32,500 nt of DNA from Sphaeroforma sirkka. Taxonomy: Eukaryota > Opisthokonta > Ichthyosporea > Ichthyophonida. Under the pieces are notes generated by a model. That model did no database searches and was not told the origin of the DNA. It saw only the letters and a program-made list of their open reading frames with translations. The stretch spans positions 1-32,500 of the forward strand of contig LUCW03001971.1 in the NCBI GenBank assembly GCA_001586965.3, read 5' to 3'. Shown here piece by piece: positions 1 through 9,363 of this stretch; the first letter of the stretch is position 1; each line of letters opens with the position of its first letter. Position numbers and translations under genes: made by a program.

Positions 1-505
1 TAGGAAATAAGAAAGGGCCCAATTGTCTTAGAAAAGAGTTCGGTAACGTTGGCATTGCAGGATATATAATGTTAACATAATCGCTAACTTTGAATTGAAC
101 AATGTTCTTATTGTTATTCCATCGATCATACGCTTTAAGCATGACGCCATTTTGGTGCGCTCGAGTAAACGGGGTAAACAACGTTCCGCATATGCTCGAT
201 CTTTTGTAACCACGGAGTAACGTGTTTATCGGGCGCAGTTTTGTCAAACGTTGCTTGTAATCCACTATAGCGGCCAAAGAAATAGTGAAACGGAAGTGTG
301 CCAGTTTGAAGATTCATGCAGTTATTCATTTGAGTCTGAACCCATTTCAAATGATAAGGCCACATATCCTTAACATCATTTAGTGCGGTACGCAATAGTT
401 TCTTTAGTTCACTATGACGTGTCTCATTTGCACCCTGCGTTTGAGGTTTATAAGGAACACCACGCCTATGGGTCATTCCTGATACGAGTATAAGTGTCTC
501 CATTA
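1..505 (-). pseudogene. Ty3-type integrase C-terminal part with GPY/F module, element A (left piece)
   Basis: This is the downstream part of a retroviral-type integrase, read on the minus strand and running off the window. The frame at 503-135 begins near a THRRGVPYKPQTQGANE stretch, which holds the conserved PQT.G..E of the integrase catalytic core, the E being the third acidic residue of the DDE triad. It continues through WPYHLKWVQTQMN and GRYSGLQ, typical of the segment after the core. After a frame change the end of the piece reads FKVSDYVNIIYPAM and then LRQLGPFLIS, a GPY/F-type module (GPF here) found at the C-terminus of Ty3 integrases. At position 505 the frame stops because element B is inserted there; the upstream integrase resumes at 9281. 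Frameshifts and stops make it non-functional. Confidence 0.85.
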
Positions 506-1277
506 TGTAAATATCGGTCTCTTAAGGCGGTATAACCGTCTTAGAGCTACTAAACGTAATAAAATCTTAAAGTCTTTTAATAAGTCTTTTAAGTATACGA
601 ATTTTAGTCTGGTAATAAAGTTAGGTGTATGCTTCATAGAAATCAGCAATACTCTGGGGGGGATTGTAAGGCTGAGACATTGCCTATATATCATCCTCCC
701 AGTACTGATTTTCGCCGAAGGATTTTTTTTATGTTTTCGTTATCGTTATCGTCGAAACTAGTATTACTTGTTTTCGTCGCACGAATTACTAAAACTAGTA
801 AAATCCTCATCTTTAGAAGCTAAAAAAAAAGTAAAAAAAGTAAAAAATACTATTGATGTCCTTAGTTATTGTCTTAACCAATAACTGGCCACTTATCAAG
901 AATTACCGACTTGCCATCATCAGACTGGCACATCTGGTTGGCTGAGCGGAGGTCAAACTAGGTAACCATTAAGGGTCCCTAGAAACCTATGTTCGGTTAA
1001 GCCATCTCGCTACTGAAGTATTCAGATGTATATTTTGGAGTGTTTATCTAGGTCTCTTAATAGACCTACTCCAAATATACTCTTTGGCCTTTTCACAGTT
1101 CCTTTAACGGGTCAGCCAAATTATCTGATTTGTAAAATGGAAAAGGTACTTGTAAATAGAACCGTTAAAACCATTTAATACACGTGCTTACGTAAAAGTA
1201 TTTGTTTATAATTTACGTACTGCTTAAGAGTACGTTTATCAACATAAGAGTCTAATGTGGAGGCCCTGGCTATTACA
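506..1277 (-). repeat. 3' LTR of element B (772 bp)
   Basis: This matches the outer parts of 7975-9280 almost base for base, apart from scattered small indels and the repeat expansion there. It begins TGTAAATATCGG and ends GCTATTACA on the plus strand. It carries several inverted repeats: AGTTATTG-7-CAATAACT near 865-886, and a nested one at 1029-1079 (TATATTTTGGAGT paired with ACTCCAAATATA around AGGTCT/AGACCT). The internal sequence next to it (revcomp of 1278-1290, GGAATGAAGCTG) is only weakly purine-rich, so no clean polypurine tract is visible. Confidence 0.92.
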
Positions 1278-1490
1278 CAGCTTCATTCCAGCTTTGAAAT
1301 CCAAGAGAGGCTAGTTGCTCACCAAGCCGGTTTTGGATTTGCAAAAGCGAGAAAGGAAAAAAGGGTCGAAAACATTAAGTAGCATAACATATAGTTAATG
1401 TTTCTCAGGCGGAGGAGTTGCTGTTCTCGGTTACCCTGTGAGTTTTGGGGCTTTAGGTCCAGTATGTCCGTGGTGGTCGACTGACGTTTT
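1278..1490 (-). other. Non-coding stretch of element B between pol and 3' LTR
   Basis: About 210 bp follow the probable pol stop (TAA, revcomp of 1491-1493). An open frame exists across part of it (1319-1531, minus) but it is out of frame with the GPY/F-downstream sequence and I do not think it is a gene. The expected polypurine tract next to the LTR is poor. Confidence 0.4.
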
Positions 1491-1990
1491 TTACGCTTCA
1501 GTGTCTTTGGGATCGTATGAAGGATGAGCATTAAAGCTCGGGATAAATGCTGTAGGTGGGTAAGTATTAACTTCCGTACCTTCAGATGTTGGGAACATGC
1601 TGTCTTTATCAGCTTTGTGACTTATGTAGGCGTTTACACCATTTTCTATTAAAGGCTTTTAAATAGTCTTGATTGTCAAAAGCATCTGAAGTTAGCTCAG
1701 CGATCGTGCCGTCTATAAAGCGTGTACGATAGTATTAGTAACCTCCTTATCCGTTCTCCATATTATGTCCTTAAATTCATTCTTGCGAGTATAATCTCAG
1801 TAGTCGGAGTACGACTTGTGCCTATATTAAGCGCACTAGAACCATCGGGGTTATTAACCTCGTACGTTCCGCTTTCAGTGTCTGCTACTGAGATTATATA
1901 TGGACCTATCCATTTAGATGTTAATACGGTAACATCAGAGTTTGTGTTGACGGATGTTAACTCTGTCACCAACCTGATACTCTGCTATCT
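1491..1990 (-). pseudogene. Integrase C-terminal GPY/F module and tail, element B
   Basis: The minus frame from 1972 reads VTELTSVNTNSDVTVLTSKW and then IGPYIISVADTESGTYEV, a GPY/F module that follows the integrase core in Ty3 elements. In another frame, 1745-1600 reads IAELTSDAFDNQDYLKAF followed by NRKWCKRLHK, which loosely resembles the end of a chromodomain, but the aromatic cage part cannot be followed, so I call that only possible. A further frame ends ...FNAHPSYDPKDTEA and TAA at 1491-1493, the likely end of pol. At least two frameshifts separate these parts. Confidence 0.7.
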
Positions 1991-2880
1991 TCTTGGTAGT
2001 GTTCCATCTGTTTTGCCTTTTAATAAGGCTATATTACGTGTTTTTCGCAAGCAAGGGTATACAACGTTATGTATACGCTGTACCTTTTCTAACCATGGTA
2101 ACTCATGGCGATCAGGTTCATCCTTGTTATAGGGTATTTGTAACTCACTATATCTGCCACGAAAATAGTGAGAGAGGGTGTAGTTCCTGTAACCGGATCA
2201 GCACACTCTGTTCATTTGTGTTTGTACCCATTTAAGATGGTACGGCCAATCATCTGCATCATCCGTTAATGCAGTGCGTAAGAAGAACTTAAGTCTTCTA
2301 TGGCGCGTTTCATTTGCGCCTTGCGTTTGCGGTTTATATGGCACACCTCTCTTATGGCACATGCCTGATACGACGAGTACTAATGATTCCATAATGTCAT
2401 CACATAACTCGCTACCGTTATCAGAGCACATAATACCTGGCCACCCGTGGTCAGCAAAGACTTGGCAACATAATTCTGACACGGTCTGCGTACTTTATCC
2501 TTAAGGGGTAAAGCAAGTTAAACCGTGACGCCACATCAAAGAAGTGGCATACGTAACGGTCGCCTATGTGCTCGGACGTAGGCAGGTCAACCAGATCAAT
2601 GATGACCCTGCGCCATGGAACATCTTCGGTCACACTCTTAAGCGGTGCGAACCCATAGCACTTGATCTGATTGAGATCACAGTCTGTGCATGACTGATAT
2701 ATTTTGTCGACTAAAGTTGCCAACTTGGGATGCGCTATCCCATTTCGTTTAGCATCTTTAAGTGCTTCTACTACGTTCTGGTGCTTCAGCTTATGATTTT
2801 GCATCAGCCAAGAGAGAATGTTATCATCATTCTGCTCTTCCAGTATAAAGGTAGGGTGTTGAGAATCCACTTGCGTGTTC
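1975..2880 (-). pseudogene. Integrase N-terminal zinc module and catalytic core, element B
   Basis: The minus frame 2870-2451 contains the HHCC-type zinc module (HKLKH, later CTDC) and the start of the core with RVIIDLVDLP, where the first catalytic Asp is expected. A frameshift follows, and 2482-2198 continues with IMCSDNGSEL (second Asp) and KRGVPYKPQTQGANETRH (the Glu of the triad). After another frame change near 2200, HYFRGRYSELQ and VQRIHNVVYPCL follow, matching the homologous part of element A at 135-300. All three acidic positions are therefore present, but the gene is broken. In Ty3 elements this enzyme joins the cDNA to the chromosome. Confidence 0.9.
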
Positions 2881-3142
2881 TATACGTCTGTTGTGTTCAC
2901 AGACTGCTCTCTTCCTTTGTATGTGCATCTTTAGTGTTCATATCTATATGCTACACTTGACTTGTTTAATAGTCGTAATATGTGTGCGTGTAAATCAGGG
3001 TTCTCGTCCATGAGTCCTTTAGAAAGAGTGTCTTAAAGATTCTTCGGGCTTGGACTTTATGTTATTAAATAAAGTCCTAGCTAGAGACTGACGCTTCTTA
3101 ACAGTGTAGTCAGTAGTAGATTGTATTTCTTGTGCACAAACT
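2881..3142 (-). other. Linker between methyltransferase-like domain and integrase, element B
   Basis: About 260 bp lie between the end of the 3598-3143 frame and the integrase zinc module. No frame is open across it and no known motif is visible. By position it corresponds to the charged, Lys/Leu-rich linker at 10158-10394 of element A. Confidence 0.4.
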
Positions 3143-3622
3143 TCACATGTTGTGTTGTCTTTTGAACTGGTTAACGTTCAATTTGGTAGAGAGTGGAATC
3201 TCTGATTCTTTGACCTTGTTAAGGAAGGTCGCAGAGGGGTCCATGAGGTTGTACCTATAGGACCTATACGACATATTATAGTATGTCTCCAGGGCGTCTT
3301 TTTGGACTGCTCGGGTACCCTGATAGAGGAAGGTATCTACTTCCCTATCTAAATATATTGGCTCACATTGTATCATGCTTATTAATTTATTGAGCCACGG
3401 ATCTAATTTCAGTAGAGGACAACACATCGTTAAGGTAGCTTTATGTATCTGAACGTAATTTGTTAATTGGGTAATTAACTGCCACGGCGGATTAGCCCAC
3501 GCGTTATGTTTGGAGAGATCCAATTGAAAGGTATCTCCTAGAGGATGATTTAACGTCCTGTATTCTTTTAATTGCACGTTATGATGCGCGGCGAACATAT
3601 CTATAGTATGTGGGCCGAATGT
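3143..3622 (-). pseudogene. Dam-like adenine methyltransferase-type domain in pol, element B
   Basis: The minus frame runs HTIDMFAAHHN, then LKEYRTL, LDLSKHNAWANPPWQLITQL and TLTMCCPLLKLDPWLNKL. The order is D-hydrophobic-F/C-A...N, then a W.NPPW motif, then a hydrophobic strand, P, and a late W. It matches the phage-type DNA N6-adenine methyltransferase family (Pfam Dam, PF05869); NPPW (revcomp 3482-3493) corresponds to amino-methyltransferase motif IV. It lies directly after RNase H and before integrase. The sequence after residue 115 diverges from element A, so a frameshift near 3290 is likely. Activity is unproven; the domain could be a structural remnant. Confidence 0.75.
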
Positions 3623-4261
3623 CTTTTGTGCTATAACTCAAACCATCTTGATTACATTTCCAATCAGTGGCTAAGAGTTCGCGGACTGACTTATTAAAGT
3701 CTGGTACAAAACCTGGACAACATACCCGGTAAGTGGTTATGTATGCCTGGTAAATGTTTTATATCAAAGTGAAATTTTGATATTGTATCATGCCATCTGC
3801 TCAATAATTGAGAGTCCGGCTTCATCTCTTTCATGTATTGAAGAGACTTTTGATCACACATCAGCGTAAATGCTGTTCCATAGAGGTAATCTCTAAAGTG
3901 TGTCATAGCTGTTACTACAGCTAATAATTCTTGTTTAACAGTTGGATAATTCAACTGTGATGCATTCATAGCACGGCTAAAGAATTGTATGTATCTAGGT
4001 TTATTATCTATAACCTTATACAATACTCCTCCTAGTGCTAGGTCTGATGCGTCTGTTGTTACTTTCAAACGGCACGCCATTTACTGGTCCTTGAACCACA
4101 GGTGCTTGTTGTACTGCGTGCTTGAGTATCTTAAACGCCTCATCACACTCTTTAGTCCATAGCTCTAACTTACCTTTGTGACATCTTAAGTGTCCAAAAG
4201 GTTTTAAGTAATCTGCTAAGTGTGGAACGCCATCTGAAAAGAAGTTTACGAATCCACACAT
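3623..4261 (-). pseudogene. RNase H domain of pol, element B
   Basis: The frame 4261-4016 covers the connection (CGFVNFFSDGVPHLADYL, then LKPFGHL). A frameshift near 4080 leads to 4080-3694, which holds RNase H: TDASDLALGGVLY (first acidic residue), TVKQELLAVV (Glu), LMCDQKSLQY (Asp) and NHLPGMLSR. The last motif is normally PDMLSR, as in elements A and C; here the Asp is Gly. The enzyme degrades the RNA of the RNA-DNA hybrid during reverse transcription. The change at the fourth site and the frameshift show it is dead. Confidence 0.88.
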
Positions 4262-4262
4262 G

Positions 4263-5003
4263 CTATTTACATCTCTCCCGGTTGTTGGAGTTCTCCAATC
4301 TAAGAGATGTTCTACCTTCCGGGGTCGATTTTAATACCTTCCCTGAGATTCTATACCCTAAGAGTTGAATCTCACTCATAGTAAAATGACATTTCTTCTC
4401 ATTAATTTTGAAGTTCTGTTCATTTAATCTTTGTAGTACTCGTTTGACTAATGCTTCGTGTTCGACTTTAGTCTTTGAGAAGATGACTATGTCATCTATG
4501 TAGACTTGCACGTTAGGCATGTCTGCAAACATTTTCTCCATTATTTGTTGGAAGAATGCTGGTAGGGAGTGTAACCCAAAAAGGTGCGCCCTTGAAGCGA
4601 TATTGTGTACCCTTCCATGTAAAACTAAAGTATTTACGGTGGGGTTCATATACCTTCATTTGGTGGTATCCTTGTGTTAGGTCTATAGTTGTAAATACTG
4701 CAGCACCTTCCATTCTTCTTAACAACTCGTTTATACGAGGTAAGTGAAAGCTATGAGTTGGCGATAATTTATTTATTGGGCTCATATCTAAACATACTCT
4801 GACCTTCTTAAATGAACCGTCAGAGTTATGTTGATCAACGGCAAGTAATGCCAAGTTTACTGGAGTTTGTTGATAGTTTATTTCTATCACTCCATCTGTT
4901 AACCATTTCTCCACTTGTTCTTTTTACTACGGCATCGTGTCTCCAAGATACATAGTTTGTTGATGGACACTTCAGCTGAGTAAAAAGTCTACCTTGGTTA
5001 AAT
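4263..5003 (-). pseudogene. Reverse transcriptase domain of pol, element B
   Basis: The minus frame 4914-4513 carries the RT fingers and palm: VIEINYQQTPVNLALLAV, KKVRVCLDMSPINKL, FTTIDLTQGYHQMKV and YFSFTWKGTQYRF. A frameshift inside the FGL motif moves to 4649-4263, which continues LHSLPAFFQQIMEKMF, VQVYIDDIVIFSK (the YxDD box, revcomp 4491-4502, intact) and CHFTMSEIQLLGYRI. Before it, CPSTNYVSWRH marks the start shared with element A. This is the polymerase of a Ty3-type element. Confidence 0.92.
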
Positions 5004-5564
5004 CTAAACTAACATTATCCGTCGTTTAAACGGAACTTTAGCCCAGTCAGTGATCTTGATCTTCTTATTTACTAAGATTAGATCAATGATCTTTTCCGCA
5101 AAGTCAGGTATTAATTCCTTGACTGTGTCGGATGGTGGTATATATGGTTTCAGACAATTATCGTCTGATTGATCCGTTAATGGATCTACATTGTTCGGTA
5201 AACCAGTTACGGTTATACCTAATGAAAGTAAATCACTCATTCCGACGATAATGTCGTACTTCTGTGACATCTTTACTATCACAGCTTGGGTTGTAATGTG
5301 GCGATGGTCGGCTAATGAGATTTTAACATCGGTAGCCATCGTATCGCACTTGGAAGTCTTCTAATAAGCTAATATAGGGTGAGTTGTTTGTGTTCTACGT
5401 TCGATATCTTTCATTAATGCAAAGCGATCGGATATACATGAAATTTCTGAACCAGGATCAATCAACGCAAGGACTTTATTTCCGTTGCAATATACAGGGA
5501 TTATTACACGCTCGTCTAAAGAGTCGTTGTATTGTCTTTGTATAGATTGAACCCGGTAGTACCT
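5004..5564 (-). pseudogene. Aspartic protease domain of pol, element B
   Basis: Read on the minus strand directly after the gag TGA and in the same frame, the sequence gives VIIPVYCNGNKVLALIDPGS and EISCIS, the retropepsin active-site region. The usual D-[ST]-G is D-P-G here (5448-5459). A TAG at 5361-5363 interrupts the frame, which resumes in register with the flap and C-terminal part: QKYDIIVGMSDLLSLGITV. The enzyme would cut the gag-pol polyprotein. Two defects (D-P-G and the TAG) argue that it is inactive. Confidence 0.82.
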
Positions 5565-7846
5565 TCATTCCAGTTTGATATCTGGTTTCCGGTCACATGT
5601 CTTGGCGTGATAACCGTTGGTTTTCTCACACTTGTCACACTTATTAATAAAGTGTTTGCAAGTAGCTGAGTGCCGCCCGTTCCAATAACCGTTCGGGGCA
5701 AGCTGATACGTATCGTATCCACACTTCTCGTCGGCACACTTCTTAACTTGCTTGTATAGTGCTTCCTTCTCAGCACGCACCCTTTTATTAGGACGTGAGT
5801 GCTGCGCTGATTCACGCGAACGAACATTCGGACGTTCGTTAGATGTCTGTCGGGATACATACCCTTGATCTATTTGATCACGTGGTTTCTTAAGAACCAC
5901 CTTCTCTCTCGAGGTTACTCGATCAGAGGGATAAGTGTCGGAAACAGTTTCATAGAACTGATTCCAGCGCAGTCGAGCCAGGTGAAACTTCTTCTCCTGT
6001 CCGTTATCTCTCGCTTCGTTCGCATACTTGCGACGTAGCTCGAGGTAAAGGCGCTCTCGATCATTACTGCCTATGTTCATACAGAATACATGCATTGCCA
6101 ACAACTCATACCAGCGTGGCTTGTCATCCCTCTTAATATCAGGTCTGACAAGGTCCGCATCGAGTTTCAGAATATAGCTCAAGATGCTAGTATTCGCTGT
6201 TGGTGGTGCCAGAATTGAACATAGTCCTGGACTGCGCATATCCTTGCTTGATAAGGATGTCACTAGCCAACATACTTCTGGCCAGCTACGACACTCATCG
6301 ATCTATTTGAGATGCTTCTGAAGGATCCGATAATTGGTTCCTTCTGGATTAAATGTCTGCATAAACGCATATATCCATTGCGGTGGGGCAATGTCATTTG
6401 TCTCCAGCATCACTGTAAACGCGTGTAACGAGCGAGTCAGAGTCTCGAGGTCATGATTATTGATGAATTCGGGCTTCTGGGTACTTGAGTCCCAGTTCGA
6501 CTTAAGTCGACTGATCATGCCCTTATACTTCTGGTGATCGCGTTGGTCCTGCCCGCGTTGTGCTTGCAGCAACTGGTCGATTCGCTTCTGCTTGATGTTG
6601 ATTATTTTCGCATAATAATCAATTTCTGGGCGATCTTGCAGGTCATGCGCGAGCTCCATCTTAACTGTGAGTTTGTTCACTTCTGCATTCAGCATATCTA
6701 CCTCTGTGGACTGAAAGTCTTCGGCGGGTTGGTGTAATGCATTGCGGTCCTTCCGTGTGTACTCCACGTCACTGCATGTATGCGGGAAGCTTTAGTTCCC
6801 TTTCGGTGGATATTAAAGTCCATGGTCGACGCTTCACGACGCTCGTTACTGAGACGTGGTGTTGGAACGAAGATCTTAGGATCATCCGTTACGATAATCT
6901 CGCACGTCGACTTTGGCTGGGTGCGATGTGTCTTCCCCACTAGGTAAGGGGAGGTGTATTCTTCCCAGCGGTTGGGTCTATAATACCCTCCAAAAAACGG
7001 GAGACTCATGTCCCGGTGATGGTATGGGAGTAAATAGTGCCTGGTCCCGTGGAAGTAGACTTTCCAAGGGAACATTCTCCGGGCTTATTTCGGCCGGCTT
7101 AGTAATTAGGTCGTGGTACTTCTCATCGGTCTTCTCTAAGCGATGTTTTGACCACTCTTTTTTAAAGCTGCAGTGGTGTCGTTAGAGACATATTCACGCG
7201 GGCGTTTAGCTTTTCTCGCCAGTTCCGTACATTCGATCTACGTGTACGATAGATAACTTCTCTAGTGTGAGTTGTTTCTCTAGGGCAGCTAACTGATTCT
7301 TAAGTTCAGTATTTTCTTCGAGCAACTTACTGATGTGAGTAGGTGCGCTAGCCTGTGGTTCGTCTTCCGTCGGCCCCTTATCGGGTTGGACTTCATCGTC
7401 GCCGGGGTCGTCGTAATTGACTTCCGTAATTGGCTCTTTACCCTTTGGATTAATCTCCTCGAGGTCGTCATAATTGACTTCCGTAACTGGTTCTTTACCC
7501 TTTGATTAATCTCCTCGAGGTCGTCATAATTGACTTCCGTAATTGGTTCTTTACCCCTTGGATTAATCTCCTCGGGTATAGTAGATGGAGTGGTCTTAAA
7601 CCCACTCCTATTCTCGCTTCGCGGTTTCGCAAGCTTTGAACTTGAGGAGAGTGGGTCCTCTAGCCCTCTCCTCGGCTGACTTCTCTCTTAATGAAGTAGT
7701 CTCACCGGTATCCAGTGCATTGTCGTCTTTAGCGACAATGGCTTCTACTACATGGTACGGTTGACTGCGTCATCGGCAGGTTCTCTGTCCATCTTCTTTT
7801 TATCCGTTTTACGCTTCTTAGATAGCGTAGAGTCCTTTTTAGTCAT
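5565..7846 (-). pseudogene. gag of element B
   Basis: The likely start is ATG at 7846-7844 with a basic N-terminus (MTKKDSTLSKKRKTDKKK). Frameshifts follow, then three 19-residue acidic repeats, then a leucine-rich coiled coil (LLEENTELKNQLAALEKQL) ending near 7215. From 6767 to 5565 one frame is open except for TAG at 6303-6305. It has a second coiled coil (DMLNAEVNKLTVKMEL, IKQKRIDQLLQ), helical capsid-like sequence with PPQWIYAFMQTFNPEG and PRWYELLAMHVF, and a Cys/His-rich end (CKHFINKCDKCEK...H...C). That last part is a zinc-knuckle-like module with spacing CX2CX6HX3C rather than the usual CX2CX4HX4C. The frame ends at TGA (5565-5567) and protease follows in the same frame. Confidence 0.8.
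7407..7576 (-). repeat. Three 57-bp tandem units in gag of element B
   Basis: Units begin at 7407, 7464 and 7520. Each encodes about EEINPKGKEPITEVNYDDL on the minus strand. Units one and three are close to 57 bp; the middle unit is 56 bp because one G of a run is missing, which throws the reading frame. Confidence 0.9.
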
Positions 7847-7974
7847 ACTTATCCAGTATGACTTCTGCTATTCACTTAACGAATAGTTATTGTCTTAAGA
7901 AAATTTTATGTGGTAGTTAATTACCACGACGCTTAAGTAGCTCAAGTAGTTAATACTTTGCTAACTTTAAAATG
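7847..7974 (-). other. Leader of element B between 5' LTR and gag
   Basis: This short (128 bp) AT-rich leader starts with CATTTTAAAGTTAGC immediately after the LTR on the minus strand. A tRNA primer site normally starts TGG right there; none is seen, so the priming mechanism is unclear. Confidence 0.5.
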
Positions 7975-9280
7975 TGCAAATATCGGTCTCTTAAGGCGGT
8001 ATAAACGTCTTAGAGCTACTAAACGTAATAAAATCTTAAAGTCTTTTATTAAGTCTTTTTAAGTATACGAATTTTAGTCTGGTAATAAAGTTAGGTATGC
8101 CTCATAGAAATCAGCAATACTCTGGGGGATTGTAAGGCTGAGACATTGCCTATATATCATCCTCCCAGTACTGATTTCGCCGAAGGGATTTTATTTATGT
8201 TTTCGTTATCGTTATCGTCGAAACTAGTATTACTTGTTTCGTTGCACGAAATACTTAAACTAGTAAAATCCTATCTTTAGAAAAATAAAGTAAAAAAGAA
8301 AAGAAATACCCTTGATGTCCTTAGTTATTGTCTTAACCAATAACTGGCCACTTATCAAGAATAGTGTTTATCTAGGTCTCTTAATAGACCTACTCCAAAT
8401 ATACTCTTTGGCCTTTTTCACAGTCCCTTAAATGGGTCGGGGCCAAAATATCTGATTTGTAAAATGGAAAAGGTACTTGTAAATAGAACCGTTAAAACCA
8501 TTTAATACACGTGCTTTTAATAGTACGTTTATAATTTACGTACTGCTTAAGAGTACATATCAAAAAATTACCGACTTGCCATCATCAGACTGGCATATCT
8601 GGTTGGCTGAGCGGAGGTCAAACTGGGTAACCATTAAGGGTCCCTAGAAACCTATGTTCGGTTGAGCCATCTCGCTACCGAAGTATTCAGATGTATATTT
8701 TGAGTGTTTATCTTGGTCTCTTAATAGACCTACTCCAAATATACTCTTTGGCCTTTTCACAGTCCCTTACATGGGTCGGGGCCAAAATATCTGATTTGTA
8801 AAATGGAAAAGGTAATTGTAAATATAACCGTTAAAACCATTTAATACACGTGCTTTTAATAGTACGTTTATAATTTACGTACTGCTTAAGAGTACATATC
8901 AAAAAATTACCGACTTGCCATCATCAGACTGGCATATCTGGTTGGCTGAGCGGAGGTCAAACTGGGTAACCATTAAGGGTCCCTAGAAACCTATGTTCGG
9001 TTGAGCCATCTCGCTACCGAAGTATTCAGATGTATATTTTGGAGTGTTTATCTTGGTCTCTTAATAGACCTACTCCAAATATACTCTTTGGCCTTTTTTC
9101 ACAGTCCCTTTAATGGGTCGGGGCCAAAATATCTGATTTGTAAAATGGAAAAGGTACTTGTAAATAGAACCGTTAAAACCATTTAATACACGTGCTTTTA
9201 ATAGTACGTTTATAATTTACGTACTGCTTAAGAGTACATTTATCAACATAAGAGTCTAATGTGGAGGCCCAGCTATTACA
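7975..9280 (-). repeat. 5' LTR of element B (1306 bp, expanded)
   Basis: The ends match the 3' LTR (TGCAAATATCGG at the left, CTATTACA at the right). The extra length comes from tandem 340-bp units starting at 8364, 8704 and 9044. The first copy of the stretch corresponding to about 900-1038 of the 3' LTR is missing, so the net gain is 534 bp. In element orientation the repeats lie in the first part of the LTR, that is in U3, where promoter and enhancer elements normally are. Confidence 0.92.
8364..9280. repeat. 340-bp tandem repeat, about 2.7 copies
   Basis: Starts of GTGTTTATCT at 8364, 8704 and 9044 are exactly 340 bp apart. The units are nearly identical, with only small runs differing (for example the T run after TTTGGCC, and GGTACTTG versus GGTAATTG). 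The third unit is truncated by the LTR end. Confidence 0.95.
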
Positions 9281-9363
9281 ATTACGTCGGTACAAAACTC
9301 ACTACCGATATCAGAACATAATACTCGTGGGAAACCGAAGTCATTAAAGACGCGATTTTTTAT
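9281..9363 (-). pseudogene. Integrase core fragment of the copy interrupted by element B
   Basis: Sequence 9285-9357 repeats 9713-9787 with some changes (GTCGGTACAAAACTCACTAC versus GTCGGTACAAAGCTCACTAC). It is the direct continuation of the integrase piece ending at 505 once element B is removed. Around 9356-9363 a T-run marks the junction to the second copy of the integrase end. Confidence 0.8.

Larger units (their letters stand above)
506..9280 (-). mobile_element. Ty3/gypsy-type LTR retrotransposon, element B, full length but decayed
   Basis: The element is complete, 8775 bp, in minus orientation. Direct repeats at 506-1277 and 7975-9280 both begin TG and end CA on the plus strand, and both are flanked by ATTA (502-505 and 9281-9284). 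The unoccupied site is visible in the second integrase copy at 9709-9712, which reads CCATTACG and confirms a 4-bp target duplication. Inside, in minus order, are gag, protease, RT, RNase H, a methyltransferase-like domain, integrase and a GPY/F module. The gene order is that of Ty3/gypsy. Every gene carries stops or frameshifts, and the two LTRs differ in length by 534 bp, so the insertion is old. Confidence 0.93.

Noticed and set aside
503..694. Open frames in the LTR of element B (503-694 minus, 629-823 plus)
   Set aside because: They lie in the LTR, are not conserved as frames in the partner LTR because of indels, and show no protein-like composition.
7300..7360. PSAP/PTAP-like late motif in gag of element B (QASAPTH), which could tie it to TSG101
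   Set aside because: The tetrapeptide is ASAP, not P(T/S)AP, and LTR retrotransposons of this type need not bud.
8364..9280. CRISPR-like or satellite array
   Set aside because: Units are 340 bp, contiguous and homologous to the partner LTR, so this is an LTR-internal duplication.
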